A stretch of 64,000 bases of DNA from Streptantibioticus silvisoli (GCF_027947535.2 NZ_JAAGKO020000027.1:52977-116976), one strand, 5' to 3'. Counted from the stretch's first letter, positions 9,318 through 18,173 are shown. Numbers and translations: made by a program. Notes: generated from the sequence alone by a model not told the origin.

Positions 9318-9764
9318 GTGACCGCCACGGACCGCTCCATCGAGCTGATCAAGGCCGCCGCCCAAGCGGCCGCCGACAAGCTCGCGCACGACATCATCGC
9401 GTACGACGTCAGCGACGTGCTGTCGATCACCGACGCCTTCCTGATCGCCTCCGCGCCCAACGACCGCCAGGTCAAGGCCATCATCGACGAGATCGAGGAC
9501 CGGCTGCGCGACGAGCTCGACGTCAAGCCGGTGCGCCGCGAGGGCGAGCGCGAAGGCCGCTGGGTGCTGCTCGACTACGTCGACATCGTCGTCCACGTCC
9601 AGCACGCCGAGGAGCGGGTCTTCTACGCCCTGGAGCGGCTGTGGAAGGACTGCCCCGAGCTGCCGCTGCCCGACGACGCGCTCGCCACCCGCGGCAAGGC
9701 CGCCGAGCACGCCGCCGCGCACGGAGTGGAGGACGGCGCCACCCAGGACGGAGCCTTCAGCTGA
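9318..9764 (+). CDS. rsfS: Ribosome silencing factor RsfS
   Basis: 148 aa, GTG start. RsfS binds ribosomal protein L14 and blocks subunit joining when nutrients are low. The family core is complete: AADKLAHDIIAYDVSDVLSITDAFLIASAPNDRQV, then the EGEREGRWVLLDYVDIVVHVQ signature and ERVFYALERLWKDCP. The C-terminal ~25 residues are an Ala-rich extension. It is followed at once by a histidine phosphatase gene that may be translationally coupled. Confidence 0.95.
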   Translation: MTATDRSIELIKAAAQAAADKLAHDIIAYDVSDVLSITDAFLIASAPNDRQVKAIIDEIEDRLRDELDVKPVRREGEREGRWVLLDYVDIVVHVQHAEERVFYALERLWKDCPELPLPDDALATRGKAAEHAAAHGVEDGATQDGAFS

Positions 9765-10423
9765 CCCCCGCCGCCGGCGCGGCGCCCACCAGGGGCCGCC
9801 GCGTCGTGCTGTGGCGGCACGGCCGGACCGAGTGGAACGTGGCGGGCCGCTTCCAGGGCAGCACCGACGTCCCGCTCAACGACACCGGTCTCGCCCAGGC
9901 CCGCCGCGCCGCCCGGCTGCTCGCCGCGCTGCGCCCGGACGCGGTCATCGCCTCCGACCTGAGCCGGGCCGTGCGCACCGCCGCCGAACTCACCGCCGTC
10001 ACCGGCCTTCAGCCACGGCTCTACGAGGCCCTGCGGGAGACCTCGGCGGGCGTGTGGGAGGGGTTGACCACCCCGGAGATCATCGAGCGCCACGGCGAGG
10101 ACTACGCGGCCTGGAAGCGCGGTGAGCCGGTCCGGCGCGGCGGCGGTGAGCTGGAGACGGAGGTCGCCGACCGCACTGTCCCCGTGGTCCTGACCGAGGC
10201 CGACAAGCTCCCCGACGGCGGCACGCTCGTCGTCGTCAGCCACGGCGGCGCGATCCGCGTCACCATCGGCCGGCTGCTCGGGCTGCCCGCGCCCACCTGG
10301 GAGGCGCTCGGCGGCCTGTCCAACTGCTGCTGGTCCGTCCTGGGCGAGGAGGCCCGCGGCTGGCGCCTGCTGGAGCACAACACCGGCACCCTCCCGGAGC
10401 CGGTCCTCAGCGCCGGCGACTGA
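9761..10423 (+). CDS. Histidine phosphatase family protein
   Basis: Phosphoglycerate-mutase-like phosphatase. VLWRHGRTEWNVAGRFQG has the RHG catalytic histidine and SHGGAIRV the second histidine; SDLSRAVRTAAEL and WEGLTTPEI are also typical. The N-terminus is uncertain: a GGAG at 9750-9753 is followed 7 nt later by a CTG that overlaps the rsfS stop (CTGA), giving the coordinates used here; the nearest standard start is GTG 9806, only a few residues before the RHG motif. Often called a phosphoglycerate mutase, but the substrate cannot be read from sequence. Confidence 0.88.
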   Translation: MTPAAGAAPTRGRRVVLWRHGRTEWNVAGRFQGSTDVPLNDTGLAQARRAARLLAALRPDAVIASDLSRAVRTAAELTAVTGLQPRLYEALRETSAGVWEGLTTPEIIERHGEDYAAWKRGEPVRRGGGELETEVADRTVPVVLTEADKLPDGGTLVVVSHGGAIRVTIGRLLGLPAPTWEALGGLSNCCWSVLGEEARGWRLLEHNTGTLPEPVLSAGD

Positions 10424-10486
10424 CCCGTCGCCCGCCGGCGGATTTCGTCTCCGGGCGGCGCACACGCTAAGCTCCTCTCAGGTCGC

Positions 10487-10559
10487 GGGGCTATAGCTCA
10501 GCTGGTAGAGCACTTGCATGGCATGCAAGGGGTCAGGGGTTCAAATCCCCTTAGCTCCA
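10487..10559 (+). tRNA. tRNA-Ala (anticodon GGC)
   Basis: 73-nt cloverleaf: acceptor GGGGCTA pairs with TAGCTCC (one G-U), D arm GCTC/GAGC, anticodon stem CTTGC/GCAAG with loop ATGGCAT, and T arm AGGGG-TTCAAAT-CCCCT. CCA is not encoded. A TAAGCT -10-like hexamer lies at 10468-10473. An identical copy is at 18044-18116. Confidence 0.97.
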
Positions 10560-10561
10560 CT

Positions 10562-10870
10562 CGCAACTCGACGACAGGCGGTTCCAGTTCGCGCAGCACG
10601 CGCGGGCCGGGACCGCTTCGTTGTTTCCGCCCCACGCCGTCCCGTGCCGCCTCGCGCGATGCGGACTTCGCCCCCGCACCCCCGCCGTACGCCGGCCGCT
10701 CCGAGGGGGGGCGTCTGCGTTGGCGGGCGGACGGACGTACACGTCACGAAGCTCAGCAGGCAGGCGTATACGTCACGAAAGGTTCGGCAGGCGGACGTAC
10801 ACGTCACGAAGCGCGCCGTGCCGAGTCCGGGGCGCCGGTGTGCGCGCGACGCGGGCGCCGGGCGCTGGGC
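10562..10870. repeat. Flank copy 1 of a diverged direct repeat around an accessory patch
   Basis: The sequence just downstream of tRNA-Ala resembles 14457-14790 in order: CAACTCGAC(G/A)ACAGGCG, a hairpin, TCGTTGTTTCCGCCCC, then ACGTACACGTCACGAAG-type units and GCGCGACGCGGGCGCCGGGCG. The two copies bracket the XRE/SDR/amidohydrolase genes. No gene is supported between the tRNA and 11005; the stretch 10871-11004 holds nothing recognisable. Confidence 0.75.
10577..10617 (+). terminator. Terminator after tRNA-Ala
   Basis: Stem GGCGGTTCC with GGGACCGCT (two G-U pairs) closing a GC-rich loop, followed by TCGTTGTTT. Confidence 0.65.
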
Positions 10871-11004
10871 GGAGTCGTCTTCCGGGCCGCGGCCGAGCCG
10901 GGTGCGGCTGGGCGATCGATCGATCACTGACGGTGATTGCGGGTCACGGGCCCCGATCACGGTGAGGACCTGCGGGGATGGAGGCGCCTGTGGAGCCCCC
11001 GCGG

Positions 11005-11817
11005 TCACAGAGAGGCGAGCAGCGCGAGCTTCTCCGCGCTGTCGCTGCCGGGATGCGGATGCCAGATGACCAGCAGTTGGCCGGAAGGCCCGCTGATCAC
11101 CAGCTTCTCCCGCATCAACTGCATCTCGCCCAGTTGGGGATGCGTCAGGCGCACCGGCGGCGTGCCGACCCGCGGCCGTACGTCGTGGCGGCTCCACAGC
11201 TCGCGGAAGCGCTGACTGCGCAGCGACAACTCACCGACCAGCTCCACGGTCCGCGCGTCGTCCGCGACGTCGGCGACGCTGGCGCGGAAGGCCGCGACCA
11301 GGTCCGCGGTCACGGCTTCCCAGTCCGGAAACAGCGCGCGCTCCTCCGGGGCCAGGAACATCGACAGCAGGCGGTTCTGCCCGGCCTGGAAGCTCGGCGA
11401 CAGTGCCTCGGCGAGCCGGTTGGCGGCGAGCACGTCGAAGTGGTCGTCCTCCACGAACGACGGAAGGTTCAGCGATTCGACAAGAAGGCGGATGGTCGCC
11501 GGCGTGGAGGTCCGCCGTCGGCGGCGGCGCGTCGAGGACGGACGGGACGCCGCCACCCGCCGGAGGTGTTCGTTCGCCGCGTCGTCCAGGTCCAGCGCGC
11601 GGGCCAGGGAATCCAGCACCGCCGGTGAGGGATTGCGATTGCGTCCCTGTTCGAGCCGCAGGTAATAGTCGGCGCTGATACCGGCCAGCAGCGCGACCTC
11701 TTCACGGCGAAGGCCCGGCACGCGCCGGTTGTCGTCCGACGGCAGCCCCACGTCGCCGGGATGAATCCGCTCCCGCCGCGCCCTCAGATACTCACCCAGC
11801 AGATTGCTGTTGCTCAC
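11005..11817 (-). CDS. XRE-family regulator with MmyB-like ligand-binding domain
   Basis: 270 aa. The N-terminal helix-turn-helix (residues ~7-80: LGEYLRARRERI, VPGLRREEVALLAGISADYYLRLEQGRN) is followed by an MmyB-type PAS-like domain (NLPSFVEDDHFDVLAANRLAEALSP ... LWSRHDVRPR ... TVTADLV region) that in relatives binds a fatty-acid-like ligand. It diverges from the SDR gene with a 148-bp shared promoter gap, the usual layout in which such a regulator controls an adjacent short-chain dehydrogenase. No direct operator could be picked out by eye. Confidence 0.93.
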   Translation of the reverse strand: MSNSNLLGEYLRARRERIHPGDVGLPSDDNRRVPGLRREEVALLAGISADYYLRLEQGRNRNPSPAVLDSLARALDLDDAANEHLRRVAASRPSSTRRRRRRTSTPATIRLLVESLNLPSFVEDDHFDVLAANRLAEALSPSFQAGQNRLLSMFLAPEERALFPDWEAVTADLVAAFRASVADVADDARTVELVGELSLRSQRFRELWSRHDVRPRVGTPPVRLTHPQLGEMQLMREKLVISGPSGQLLVIWHPHPGSDSAEKLALLASL

Positions 11818-11965
11818 ACGACGATTATGGCTCGACGGGCGGCCTTCTGCCTGGTCCTGTCGGCCCCAGGGTCAACAGGGACTGCCCCCGAAGGACATCA
11901 CCCCTTTAGCGTGGAAAGCAGGTCGGCGATCGTCGGATCGTCCACGTGAGCAGAGGAGGGTCATG

Positions 11966-12751
11966 ATGACGGAATCCAGGACAGCGAATGATGGCGCCAC
12001 CCGGCGGGTGGCGGTCGTGACGGGCGGTAGCCGCGGCATCGGTCGGTCGGCGGTGCTGAATCTGGCCGCGCGAGGAGTCGATGTCGTCTTCACCTACAAC
12101 TCCGACGCGAGTGCCGCGGAAGAGGTGGCCGCCGAAGGGCGCAAGCACGGTCGGCGCGTGAGTGCGCTGCAACTGGACGCGAGCAGGATCGACGGCATCG
12201 ACGCGTTTGCCGGCCGGTTGCGCGCCGAACTCGCGGAGCTGGGCACGGACCGCTTCGACTACCTGGTCAACAACGCCGGAATCTGGCACACCGCCTCGTT
12301 CGAGGAGACCACGCCAGAGGATCTCGACAGGCTGTACGCCGTCAACATACGCGGAGTTTTCTTCGTCACGCAGAAGCTCGTTCCGCTGCTTCGCGATCAG
12401 GGCCGCATTCTGAACCTGTCCTCGGGGCTCGTCCGTTTCGTGTTCCCGGGCAAAACCGCGTACGCGGCGAGCAAGGGGGCGATCGAGCCGCTGACCAGGT
12501 ATCTCGCCACCGAACTCGCTCCGCGCGGTATCCGGGTCAATACGCTGGCACCCGGTGCGACGGCGACCGACTTCAGCGGGGGCGTCATCCGGGACAACCC
12601 CGAGTACCGCAAGCGGGTCGGAGCCATCACCGCGCTCGGCCGTCCTGCCGAACCCGACGAGATCGGCCCGATCGTCGCCGCGGTGCTGTCGGACGACTTG
12701 CAATGGGTGAACGGCGAGCGGATCGAGGCATCCGGCGGCATGCGGCTTTGA
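11966..12751 (+). CDS. SDR family oxidoreductase
   Basis: ~261-aa classical short-chain dehydrogenase: TGGSRGIG (Rossmann TGxxxGxG, residues ~19-26), NNAG, catalytic Ser in LNLSSG and YAASKGA with the YxxxK pair, then the PGATATDF segment. AGGAGG at 11954-11959 is spaced 6 nt from ATG 11966, so this is preferred over the adjacent ATG 11963. The substrate is unknown; the divergent MmyB-type regulator suggests induction by a small organic compound. Confidence 0.94.
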   Translation: MTESRTANDGATRRVAVVTGGSRGIGRSAVLNLAARGVDVVFTYNSDASAAEEVAAEGRKHGRRVSALQLDASRIDGIDAFAGRLRAELAELGTDRFDYLVNNAGIWHTASFEETTPEDLDRLYAVNIRGVFFVTQKLVPLLRDQGRILNLSSGLVRFVFPGKTAYAASKGAIEPLTRYLATELAPRGIRVNTLAPGATATDFSGGVIRDNPEYRKRVGAITALGRPAEPDEIGPIVAAVLSDDLQWVNGERIEASGGMRL

Positions 12752-12760
12752 CCTCGGGCT

Positions 12761-12781
12761 GTGGGCAAGTGGCTTGCCCAC
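12761..12781 (+). terminator. Hairpin after SDR gene
   Basis: GTGGGCAAG/CTTGCCCAC stem with a 3-nt loop 9 nt past the stop codon. Confidence 0.6.
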
Positions 12782-13410
12782 GGTGTGATCGAGGACGGCA
12801 GCATTACTTCTGGCGTGCGACGGCGGGAATTTCCCGAGATTCTCCTCGCCCCGGCGTCCGGAAATGACGCTGAGCTCTTGCGGTCGAGGGGCGTCCGGTG
12901 ATCGCCACATCGATTCCGCGGCGAACGCGCGCTCGATGGCCTTCGCCCTTGATGGTCGTCATGCGGCAGGCGGCGTCGGCCCGGGCCTTCACCCCGGCCT
13001 TCACCCCGGCCTTCTGTGAGGCGGCGAAGTACCCGTAGCCGGTCTCCCGCGGGACGAACTCGTGCGGGAGGTGCCCACCAGGGGCTTCCCCCGGTCGACG
13101 CAGCGGACGGCGTCCCTGAGCTGGCGCAGGGCCTGCTCCGGCGGCCGCCCGATGTCCAGGCCCTTCCCTCTCCGCCCAGCCCGCCGGGCCGATGGGGTGG
13201 ACGCCGGAAATTTCCACCAGGCATCGGACACGTAGCTGGACACGTCGGTCGGATGCGGGCGCTTTCGTTGGTTCGCCTTTCGATGTTCCGTCGGCTGGCG
13301 GCTCGCCCCAGGGTGTGGATGGTGGCGAGCGGGGACGGCCTGGGATCAGCCAGGAGCGGAAGGGCGGAAACGGGACTTCAATTCAGCGAGGAAATCGAGG
13401 AGACCGGGGA
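12782..13410. other. Gene-poor stretch with a possible decayed reading frame
   Basis: About 630 bp without an intact gene. On the minus strand two overlapping frames between ~12930 and 13240 carry protein-like pieces (GLDIGRPPEQALRQLRDAV, then EFVPRETGYGYFAASQKAG) that could be one gene broken by a frameshift; I do not recognise the family. A 15-bp CCTTCACCCCGG direct duplication lies near 12990-13015. Confidence 0.35.
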
Positions 13411-14451
13411 ATGGCACGTACGGAAAAGCGACGAGTGATCGCTGTCGAGGAGCACTTCGCCACTGAACAGTATTGGCGTGAGATCGAGGACCTCGCGGTA
13501 GCGCCGGGGGAGGAGATCGAGCAGGAGTTCGTCCTCAACTTTCCGAAGAACCCGCGGATGCGGCTGCGGCTCAGCGACATCCCGACGCGACTGTCGGAAA
13601 TGGACACGGCCGGCGTCGACCTTTCGGTCCTGAGCCTCAATCCGCCCGGCGTACAGCTCTACGCGGACGCCGCCCGCGCCACGGAACTCGCCCGCGGGAT
13701 GAACGACACGCTCGCGGACATCATCCGCCGCCATCCCGGGCGGTTCGCGGGCCTCGGGGCCGTCGCGCCACAAGATCCCGAAGCGGCGGCAGCCGAGGTG
13801 AGCCGCGTGATGGGGACGCCCGGATTCGGCGGCATACTCATCGGCTCCCATACGCACGGCCATTACCTCGACGAGCCGGAGATGGAGCCGTTGCTCGCCG
13901 CGCTTGAACGCGAGGACGCGACGCTGTATCTGCATCCGCGGTCGCCGAGTCCGCAGATGCTGGCGCCGTTCAGGGACTACGGCATGGTCGCGGCGCTGTG
14001 GGGTTTCCAGGCGGAGGTGGGAACGCACGCGATCAGGCTGATTCTCAGCGGCACGCTCGACCGCCACCCGAACCTGAAGATCGTGCTGGGGCACCTTGGC
14101 GAGGGACTGCCGTTCTGGCTGTGGCGGCTCGACAACATCCACGAGAAAACCTATCGCTGGGCCGGCGATCTGCTCGGCATGGCCGAGCTGGAACTCAAGC
14201 CGAGCGAGTACGTGTTGCGTAATTTCACGTTCACCACCAGCGGCATGTGCGACCCGGACGTCTTCGCGTACACCCTGGGCAAGGTCGGCGCGGAGCGACT
14301 CATGTTCGCGGTCGACTACCCGTACGAGGACAGCCACGTGGCCACCGCATTCCTGGACGCCCTCGACCTGACCGACGAGCAGCGTGCGCTGGTCAGCCAT
14401 GCCAATGCGGAGCGGCTGTTCCGCGTCCCGGGAACGGCTACGCGTGAATGA
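13411..14451 (+). CDS. Amidohydrolase-2 family protein (gamma-resorcylate/aromatic acid decarboxylase type)
   Basis: 346-aa TIM-barrel protein of the ACMSD/amidohydrolase-2 group. VEEHF near the N-terminus carries the first metal ligands (ExH), TLYLHPRSP a metal His, LGHLGEGLPFWLWRLD the signature typical of gamma-resorcylate-type decarboxylases, and FAVDYPYE the catalytic Asp. Such enzymes remove CO2 from hydroxybenzoates without oxygen. ATG 13411 places VEEHF at the expected position. The gene ends just before the second terminator-like hairpin and repeat copy. Exact substrate is inference. Confidence 0.87.
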   Translation: MARTEKRRVIAVEEHFATEQYWREIEDLAVAPGEEIEQEFVLNFPKNPRMRLRLSDIPTRLSEMDTAGVDLSVLSLNPPGVQLYADAARATELARGMNDTLADIIRRHPGRFAGLGAVAPQDPEAAAAEVSRVMGTPGFGGILIGSHTHGHYLDEPEMEPLLAALEREDATLYLHPRSPSPQMLAPFRDYGMVAALWGFQAEVGTHAIRLILSGTLDRHPNLKIVLGHLGEGLPFWLWRLDNIHEKTYRWAGDLLGMAELELKPSEYVLRNFTFTTSGMCDPDVFAYTLGKVGAERLMFAVDYPYEDSHVATAFLDALDLTDEQRALVSHANAERLFRVPGTATRE

Positions 14452-14456
14452 GCACG

Positions 14457-14790
14457 CGCAACTCGACAACAGGCGATCCCTGTTCGCGCGGACCGCTCGG
14501 ACCGCGCGGACCGGGATCGCCTCGTTGTTTCCGCCCCGCTCCGCCTCGCGCGGTGAGGGCTTCGGCTTCGGGCCTCCGCTGTCCGCCGCCCGCCGGTGCT
14601 CCTGGCACGGGTCGGCGTACGCGTGACGCGGTACGTCCGTGCCGGCCGGCCTGGGGGTGGGCGTGGCTGTTTTCCGGCTCCGTCGCAGGCGGACGTATAC
14701 GTCACGATGAGTTCGGCACGCTGACGTGTACGTCACGAAGGGAGCCGTGGCGCGTCCGGGCCGCCGTAATGCGCGCGACGCGGGCGCCGG
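14457..14790. repeat. Flank copy 2 of the diverged direct repeat
   Basis: Matches the flank downstream of tRNA-Ala (10562-10870) in block order, including TCGTTGTTTCCGCCCC, two GACGTATACGTCACGA-type units and GCGCGACGCGGGCGCCGGGCG. It has its own expansion in the middle. No gene is supported in this gap. Confidence 0.75.
14472..14521 (+). terminator. Terminator-like hairpin after amidohydrolase
   Basis: Perfect 9-bp stem GGCGATCCC/GGGATCGCC followed by TCGTTGTTT. Relative to the hairpin after tRNA-Ala a G-C pair has become an A-T pair on both sides, so the pairing is conserved while the bases changed. Confidence 0.7.
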
Positions 14791-14809
14791 GCGGTGCCAT
14801 GGTGAGCGG

Positions 14810-15553
14810 ATGAGCGAACTGACGGATCGCGAGGCGTGGTTGGCCGCGCTGTACGAGGTGCTGAACCCCTGGGGCGGCAAGCCGGACGACGCGTTCTACC
14901 TGGAGTGGGTGATGGGCGCCGGCTCGGTGCTGGACGTGGGGTGCGGAACGGGCACGCTGCTGCGGCACGCGCGGGAGGCGGGGCACACCGGGCGGTTGTG
15001 CGGGCTGGATCCGGCACCGGTCATGCTCGCGCGGGCACGTGAGCGCGCGGACGTCGCATGGGTGCTCGGCACGGCCCGATCGGCGCCCGGCGACGGGGAG
15101 TTCGAGCTGGCGGTGATGACCGGGCACGCCTTCCAGCAACTGCTGACCGACGAGGAGGTCGCCGCGTCCCTGACCGCGATACGCCGGGCACTGACCGTCG
15201 GCGGCCGCTTCGTCTTCGAAACGCGCAACCCGGCCCACCGTTCCTGGGAGCGCTGGACCCCGCGGCACGGGACCGATGTCGTCGCGCCCACCGGGGAGCG
15301 CGTACGGGTCGAGCACGAGGTGTGCGTCCCGTTCGACGGCGACACCGTCACGTTCACCGAGACCTGCCGCGGCCCGGACCTGCCGCAGCCGCTGGTGAGC
15401 CGCGCCACCCTGCGGTTCCTCACCGCGGACCGGCTCGACGTGCTGCTGGCGGCGGCCGGGCTGGCGGTCGAGGCCCGGTACGGCGACTGGACGCGCGATC
15501 CGCTGACCGACGACAGCCCGGAGATCATCACGGTGGCCCGCCGCACCGGCTGA
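14810..15553 (+). CDS. Class I SAM-dependent methyltransferase
   Basis: 247 aa. VLDVGCGTGTLLRHARE (~residues 40-56) is motif I, LCGLDPAPVML motif II, and ELAVMTGHAFQQLLTDEE with VGGRFVFETRNP the later motifs; the C-terminal half is a beta-rich lid (VEHEVCVPFDGDTVTFTET). Methyl acceptor unknown. ATG 14810 is the first in-frame start after the repeat flank; upstream in-frame codons lie in repeat DNA. Confidence 0.9.
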   Translation: MSELTDREAWLAALYEVLNPWGGKPDDAFYLEWVMGAGSVLDVGCGTGTLLRHAREAGHTGRLCGLDPAPVMLARARERADVAWVLGTARSAPGDGEFELAVMTGHAFQQLLTDEEVAASLTAIRRALTVGGRFVFETRNPAHRSWERWTPRHGTDVVAPTGERVRVEHEVCVPFDGDTVTFTETCRGPDLPQPLVSRATLRFLTADRLDVLLAAAGLAVEARYGDWTRDPLTDDSPEIITVARRTG

Positions 15554-15559
15554 CGGCGG

Positions 15560-15735
15560 CGGAGGCGAGGTGGCGCGACGGGTTCGCGTGCTGGCGGGCG
15601 GCGGAGGTGGGGTCGGCGGGCCGGATCGGGATGCTGGTGGGCGGCGGAGGTGGGGTCGGCGTGCGGGGTTCACCCGCTGACGGGCGCCGGATCAACGCGA
15701 CGGGTTCGCCGGCTCACGGACAGCGGGCGCCCGAT
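15560..15735. repeat. Degenerate tandem repeats after methyltransferase
   Basis: Two ~45-bp GCTGG(C/T)GGGCGGCGGAGGTG-type units followed by two CGCC(G/C)GATCA(A/G)CG(C/T)GACGGG-type units. No gene seen. Confidence 0.6.
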
Positions 15736-16112
15736 CAGCGTGACGGGCTCGCCGGCTTTCCCCCGCGGGCGGCCTCGCGGCGCTGCCGTTTGCCGAGCGG
15801 CGCCTGCGAGAGGTCCTCGGACTGCGCGGTGAGGTTCTTGAACGGCAGTCCCCGCTCGGTCAGCCAGGCCCGCGCGGTCCCCAGCGCCCGCTCCTGTGCC
15901 TTCAGGAGGTCCTCATCCGCCTCGCCGCCGTCCTGGAACCGGAAGGTGAAGAACGGCCGCGCCACCACGTCGTAGCTGAGGTGGCCCTCGGGGGTGAACG
16001 CGGCGAACAGCACGTCGTGCTCCGCCGCTCGCGCCAGCAGACCGGCCCGCTGCTCCGGCGTGAGGTCGTCGAAAGCGCCGCGGACGGTGATACGGAAGGT
16101 ACGACTGCTCAT
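15735..16112 (-). CDS. DUF6204 family protein
   Basis: 125-aa single-domain protein starting SSRTFRITVRGAFDDLTPEQR and including HDVLFAAFTPEGHLSYDVVARPFFTFRFQ, which matches my recollection of the DUF6204 family common in streptomycetes; C-terminus basic (LGKRQRREAARG). Function unknown. No partner gene is adjacent. Confidence 0.8.
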   Translation of the reverse strand: MSSRTFRITVRGAFDDLTPEQRAGLLARAAEHDVLFAAFTPEGHLSYDVVARPFFTFRFQDGGEADEDLLKAQERALGTARAWLTERGLPFKNLTAQSEDLSQAPLGKRQRREAARGGKPASPSR

Positions 16113-16144
16113 GGCCCGAGCGTACGTGCGCGCCCGGACCGCGT

Positions 16145-16360
16145 CGCGTCAATTACGTGTACGTACGGGTACCGGCGGGCCCGCTGCATATACGTACGGG
16201 TCCGGCCGGCTCGCCACGCGTACGTATCGGATAGCGGGGAGTTCGTTACGTATACGTACGGGTACCGGTCGACCCGCCACGTGTACGTACCGGGTACTGG
16301 CGGGGCCCGCCACGCATACGGCGGGTCCCGGCAGGCTCGCTACGTATACGTACGGCCCGA
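16145..16360. repeat. Array built on ACGTATACGTACGGG units
   Basis: Roughly seven units of ACG(T/C)(G/A)TACGTACGGGTACC followed by GGC(G/C)GGCCCGCCACG-type spacers. The core contains overlapping palindromes (GTATAC, GTAC, GGTACC). It fills the gap between the DUF6204 and GT87 genes; the rest of the gap to 16497 is GC-rich with ACCCGACCCGACGG repeats and no gene. Confidence 0.8.
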
Positions 16361-16497
16361 CCCGCCCGACGGCGCGTGCCACAGGCCCTCTGACCCCACC
16401 CGACCCGACGGCGTGGGCCGTGGGACCCGCCCCCACCCGACCCGACGGCCGGGTGCCGTGTACCGCGCGGTCGGCCTCGGCGCGCTTGAGTGGTCGG

Positions 16498-17862
16498 TCA
16501 GTCCGCGTAGGCGAGGTCGCCGCGGTCGGTGTGGGCGCCGCCGGTGCGGCCGGTCTGCCCGGGGATCACCGGCCACGGTGTGCGCAGCGCCCGTACCGCC
16601 TGGAAGCCCGCGACCGCCAGGAACACCAGGCCCACCAGGGGATAGGTGGCCGACAGCAGCATCTGGCCGGCGTTCTGCCGCAGTTCGTGGTGGCCGGTGG
16701 CTGCGTGCGGCACCAGCCACAGCGCGAACGAGCAGAACACCACCGCGGCCGCCGCCGCACCCACCCGCCACGGCACGGACCGCCGGCGCTGCGCCTCGGA
16801 CGCCAGCAGCATCACCATCGGCACGCACCACACCCAGTGGTGCGACCAGGACACCGGGCTGACGAGCAGCGCGGTCGTGGCGCACGCGCACGCCGCCCAG
16901 GCCGGCCCGGACGGCAGCCGTTCGCCGGCCAGCGCGGCCGCCACCGCCACCGCCAGCCCCAGCAGCCCCACTAGCCCCGCGGCCAGCGCCCACGAGCCGT
17001 CGGGGTGCGTGGTGTGCAGCAGCCGGGCCAGTACGCCGCGCACCGACTGGTTGGCGGTGTCCTCCACCCGGCCGACCCGGTTCGCGGCGAAGATCATCCG
17101 GGTCCAGAAGGTCCGCGAGTCCGCCGGCAGCGCCAGCGCCGCCAGCGCCGCGGTCGTCGCGAAGGCGGCCAGCGCGACCCCGGCCCGCCGCAGCGCCGGG
17201 TTCCACACCGTCCGCCCGGCCCGCAGGCCCCGCCAGCCCTGTACGACGCCGACCAGCGCGAGGAACACCGCGAACAGCGCCGGCGTCAGCTTGATCCCGG
17301 CGGCCACCCCGATGCCGACGCCCGCCCAGCGGTGCCCGGAACGCCGGGTGAGGTCCCACAGCACCAGGACCGCCAGCAACAGGTTGATCTGGCCGTAGCG
17401 CAGCGTCGTCCACACCGGTTCGCACCACACCGCGACCGCGGCCGTGGCCAGGGTGGCCGCGGCGACCGGTATCCGGTGCGGCCGTCCGATCAGCCGCAGC
17501 GACAGGTGTACCACCGCCAGCAGCAGGCCGAGGTTGAACACGGTCGCGAACGCCCGCATCTCCGGCACCCGCATCCACGACAGGGGCTCGAACAGCAGCG
17601 CGGCGAACGGCGGATAGGTCGTCGGCAGGTGTGCGCTGGTGGCCACCATCGCGTACAGGTCCTGCCCGGTCCGTACCGTCCAGCCCTCGGCCCGGTACAC
17701 CATGAGGTCGACCATCGACACCCGCGCCGCGTGCTGCGCCAGGCAGAACGCCGTGAACGACAGCAGGCACGCCACCGCGGCGACCGCTGTCGGCCGGCGG
17801 GCGACGTACCGCCGGACTCCGGCCGGGCGCGGGGCGGCGATCACCGGCTGCGTCGCGGTCAC
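16498..17862 (-). CDS. Glycosyltransferase family 87 membrane protein
   Basis: 454-aa polytopic protein with ~10-12 hydrophobic helices and the periplasmic loop motif MVDLMVYRAEGWTVRTGQDLY, LPTTYPPFAALLFEPLS and RYGQINLLLAVLVLWDL, followed by GIKLTPALFAVFL and SWSHHWVW. This is the DUF2029/GT87 polyprenol-phosphate-mannose-dependent alpha-mannosyltransferase pattern. GTG 17862 is chosen because AAGGAG lies 7 nt upstream; a longer frame to 17928 has no such site. Acceptor unknown. Confidence 0.9.
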   Translation of the reverse strand: MTATQPVIAAPRPAGVRRYVARRPTAVAAVACLLSFTAFCLAQHAARVSMVDLMVYRAEGWTVRTGQDLYAMVATSAHLPTTYPPFAALLFEPLSWMRVPEMRAFATVFNLGLLLAVVHLSLRLIGRPHRIPVAAATLATAAVAVWCEPVWTTLRYGQINLLLAVLVLWDLTRRSGHRWAGVGIGVAAGIKLTPALFAVFLALVGVVQGWRGLRAGRTVWNPALRRAGVALAAFATTAALAALALPADSRTFWTRMIFAANRVGRVEDTANQSVRGVLARLLHTTHPDGSWALAAGLVGLLGLAVAVAAALAGERLPSGPAWAACACATTALLVSPVSWSHHWVWCVPMVMLLASEAQRRRSVPWRVGAAAAAVVFCSFALWLVPHAATGHHELRQNAGQMLLSATYPLVGLVFLAVAGFQAVRALRTPWPVIPGQTGRTGGAHTDRGDLAYAD

Positions 17863-18043
17863 GGCTGCGCTCCTTGATCGGCTGGCGGGTCCGGGCCGGA
17901 GGCGCGGAAGCCCGACAGTACCCCGCACCCCGCCGGCGGCGGCAGGGTGCCGGGCCGGCCCCCAGCGGAACGATTTGGCGAAAGGGGGGCCGGTCCGTGT
18001 AATGTTTCCGTCGTCGCCAGGGAAACCGGGCGGTGACTGACCT

Positions 18044-18116
18044 GGGGCTATAGCTCAGCTGGTAGAGCACTTGCATGGCATGCAAGGGGTCAGGGGTTCA
18101 AATCCCCTTAGCTCCA
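18044..18116 (+). tRNA. tRNA-Ala (anticodon GGC), second copy
   Basis: Identical over all 73 nt to the tRNA at 10487-10559. A TAATGT -10-like hexamer lies at 17999-18004. The two genes have different upstream sequences. Confidence 0.97.
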
Positions 18117-18173
18117 CTCGAAAACTCGAAACATTCGGGGATCGTTCACGGATGTTCTCGGGAACGTTTGGCG

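Noticed and set aside
10514..11069. Protein frames beginning MACKGSGVQIPLAP or similar over tRNA-Ala
   Set aside because: This is translated tRNA sequence; the same peptide appears at the second tRNA copy.
16149..16436. Valine/tyrosine repeat protein on the minus strand
   Set aside because: It is the translation of the ACGTATACG array, with no start signal or homology.
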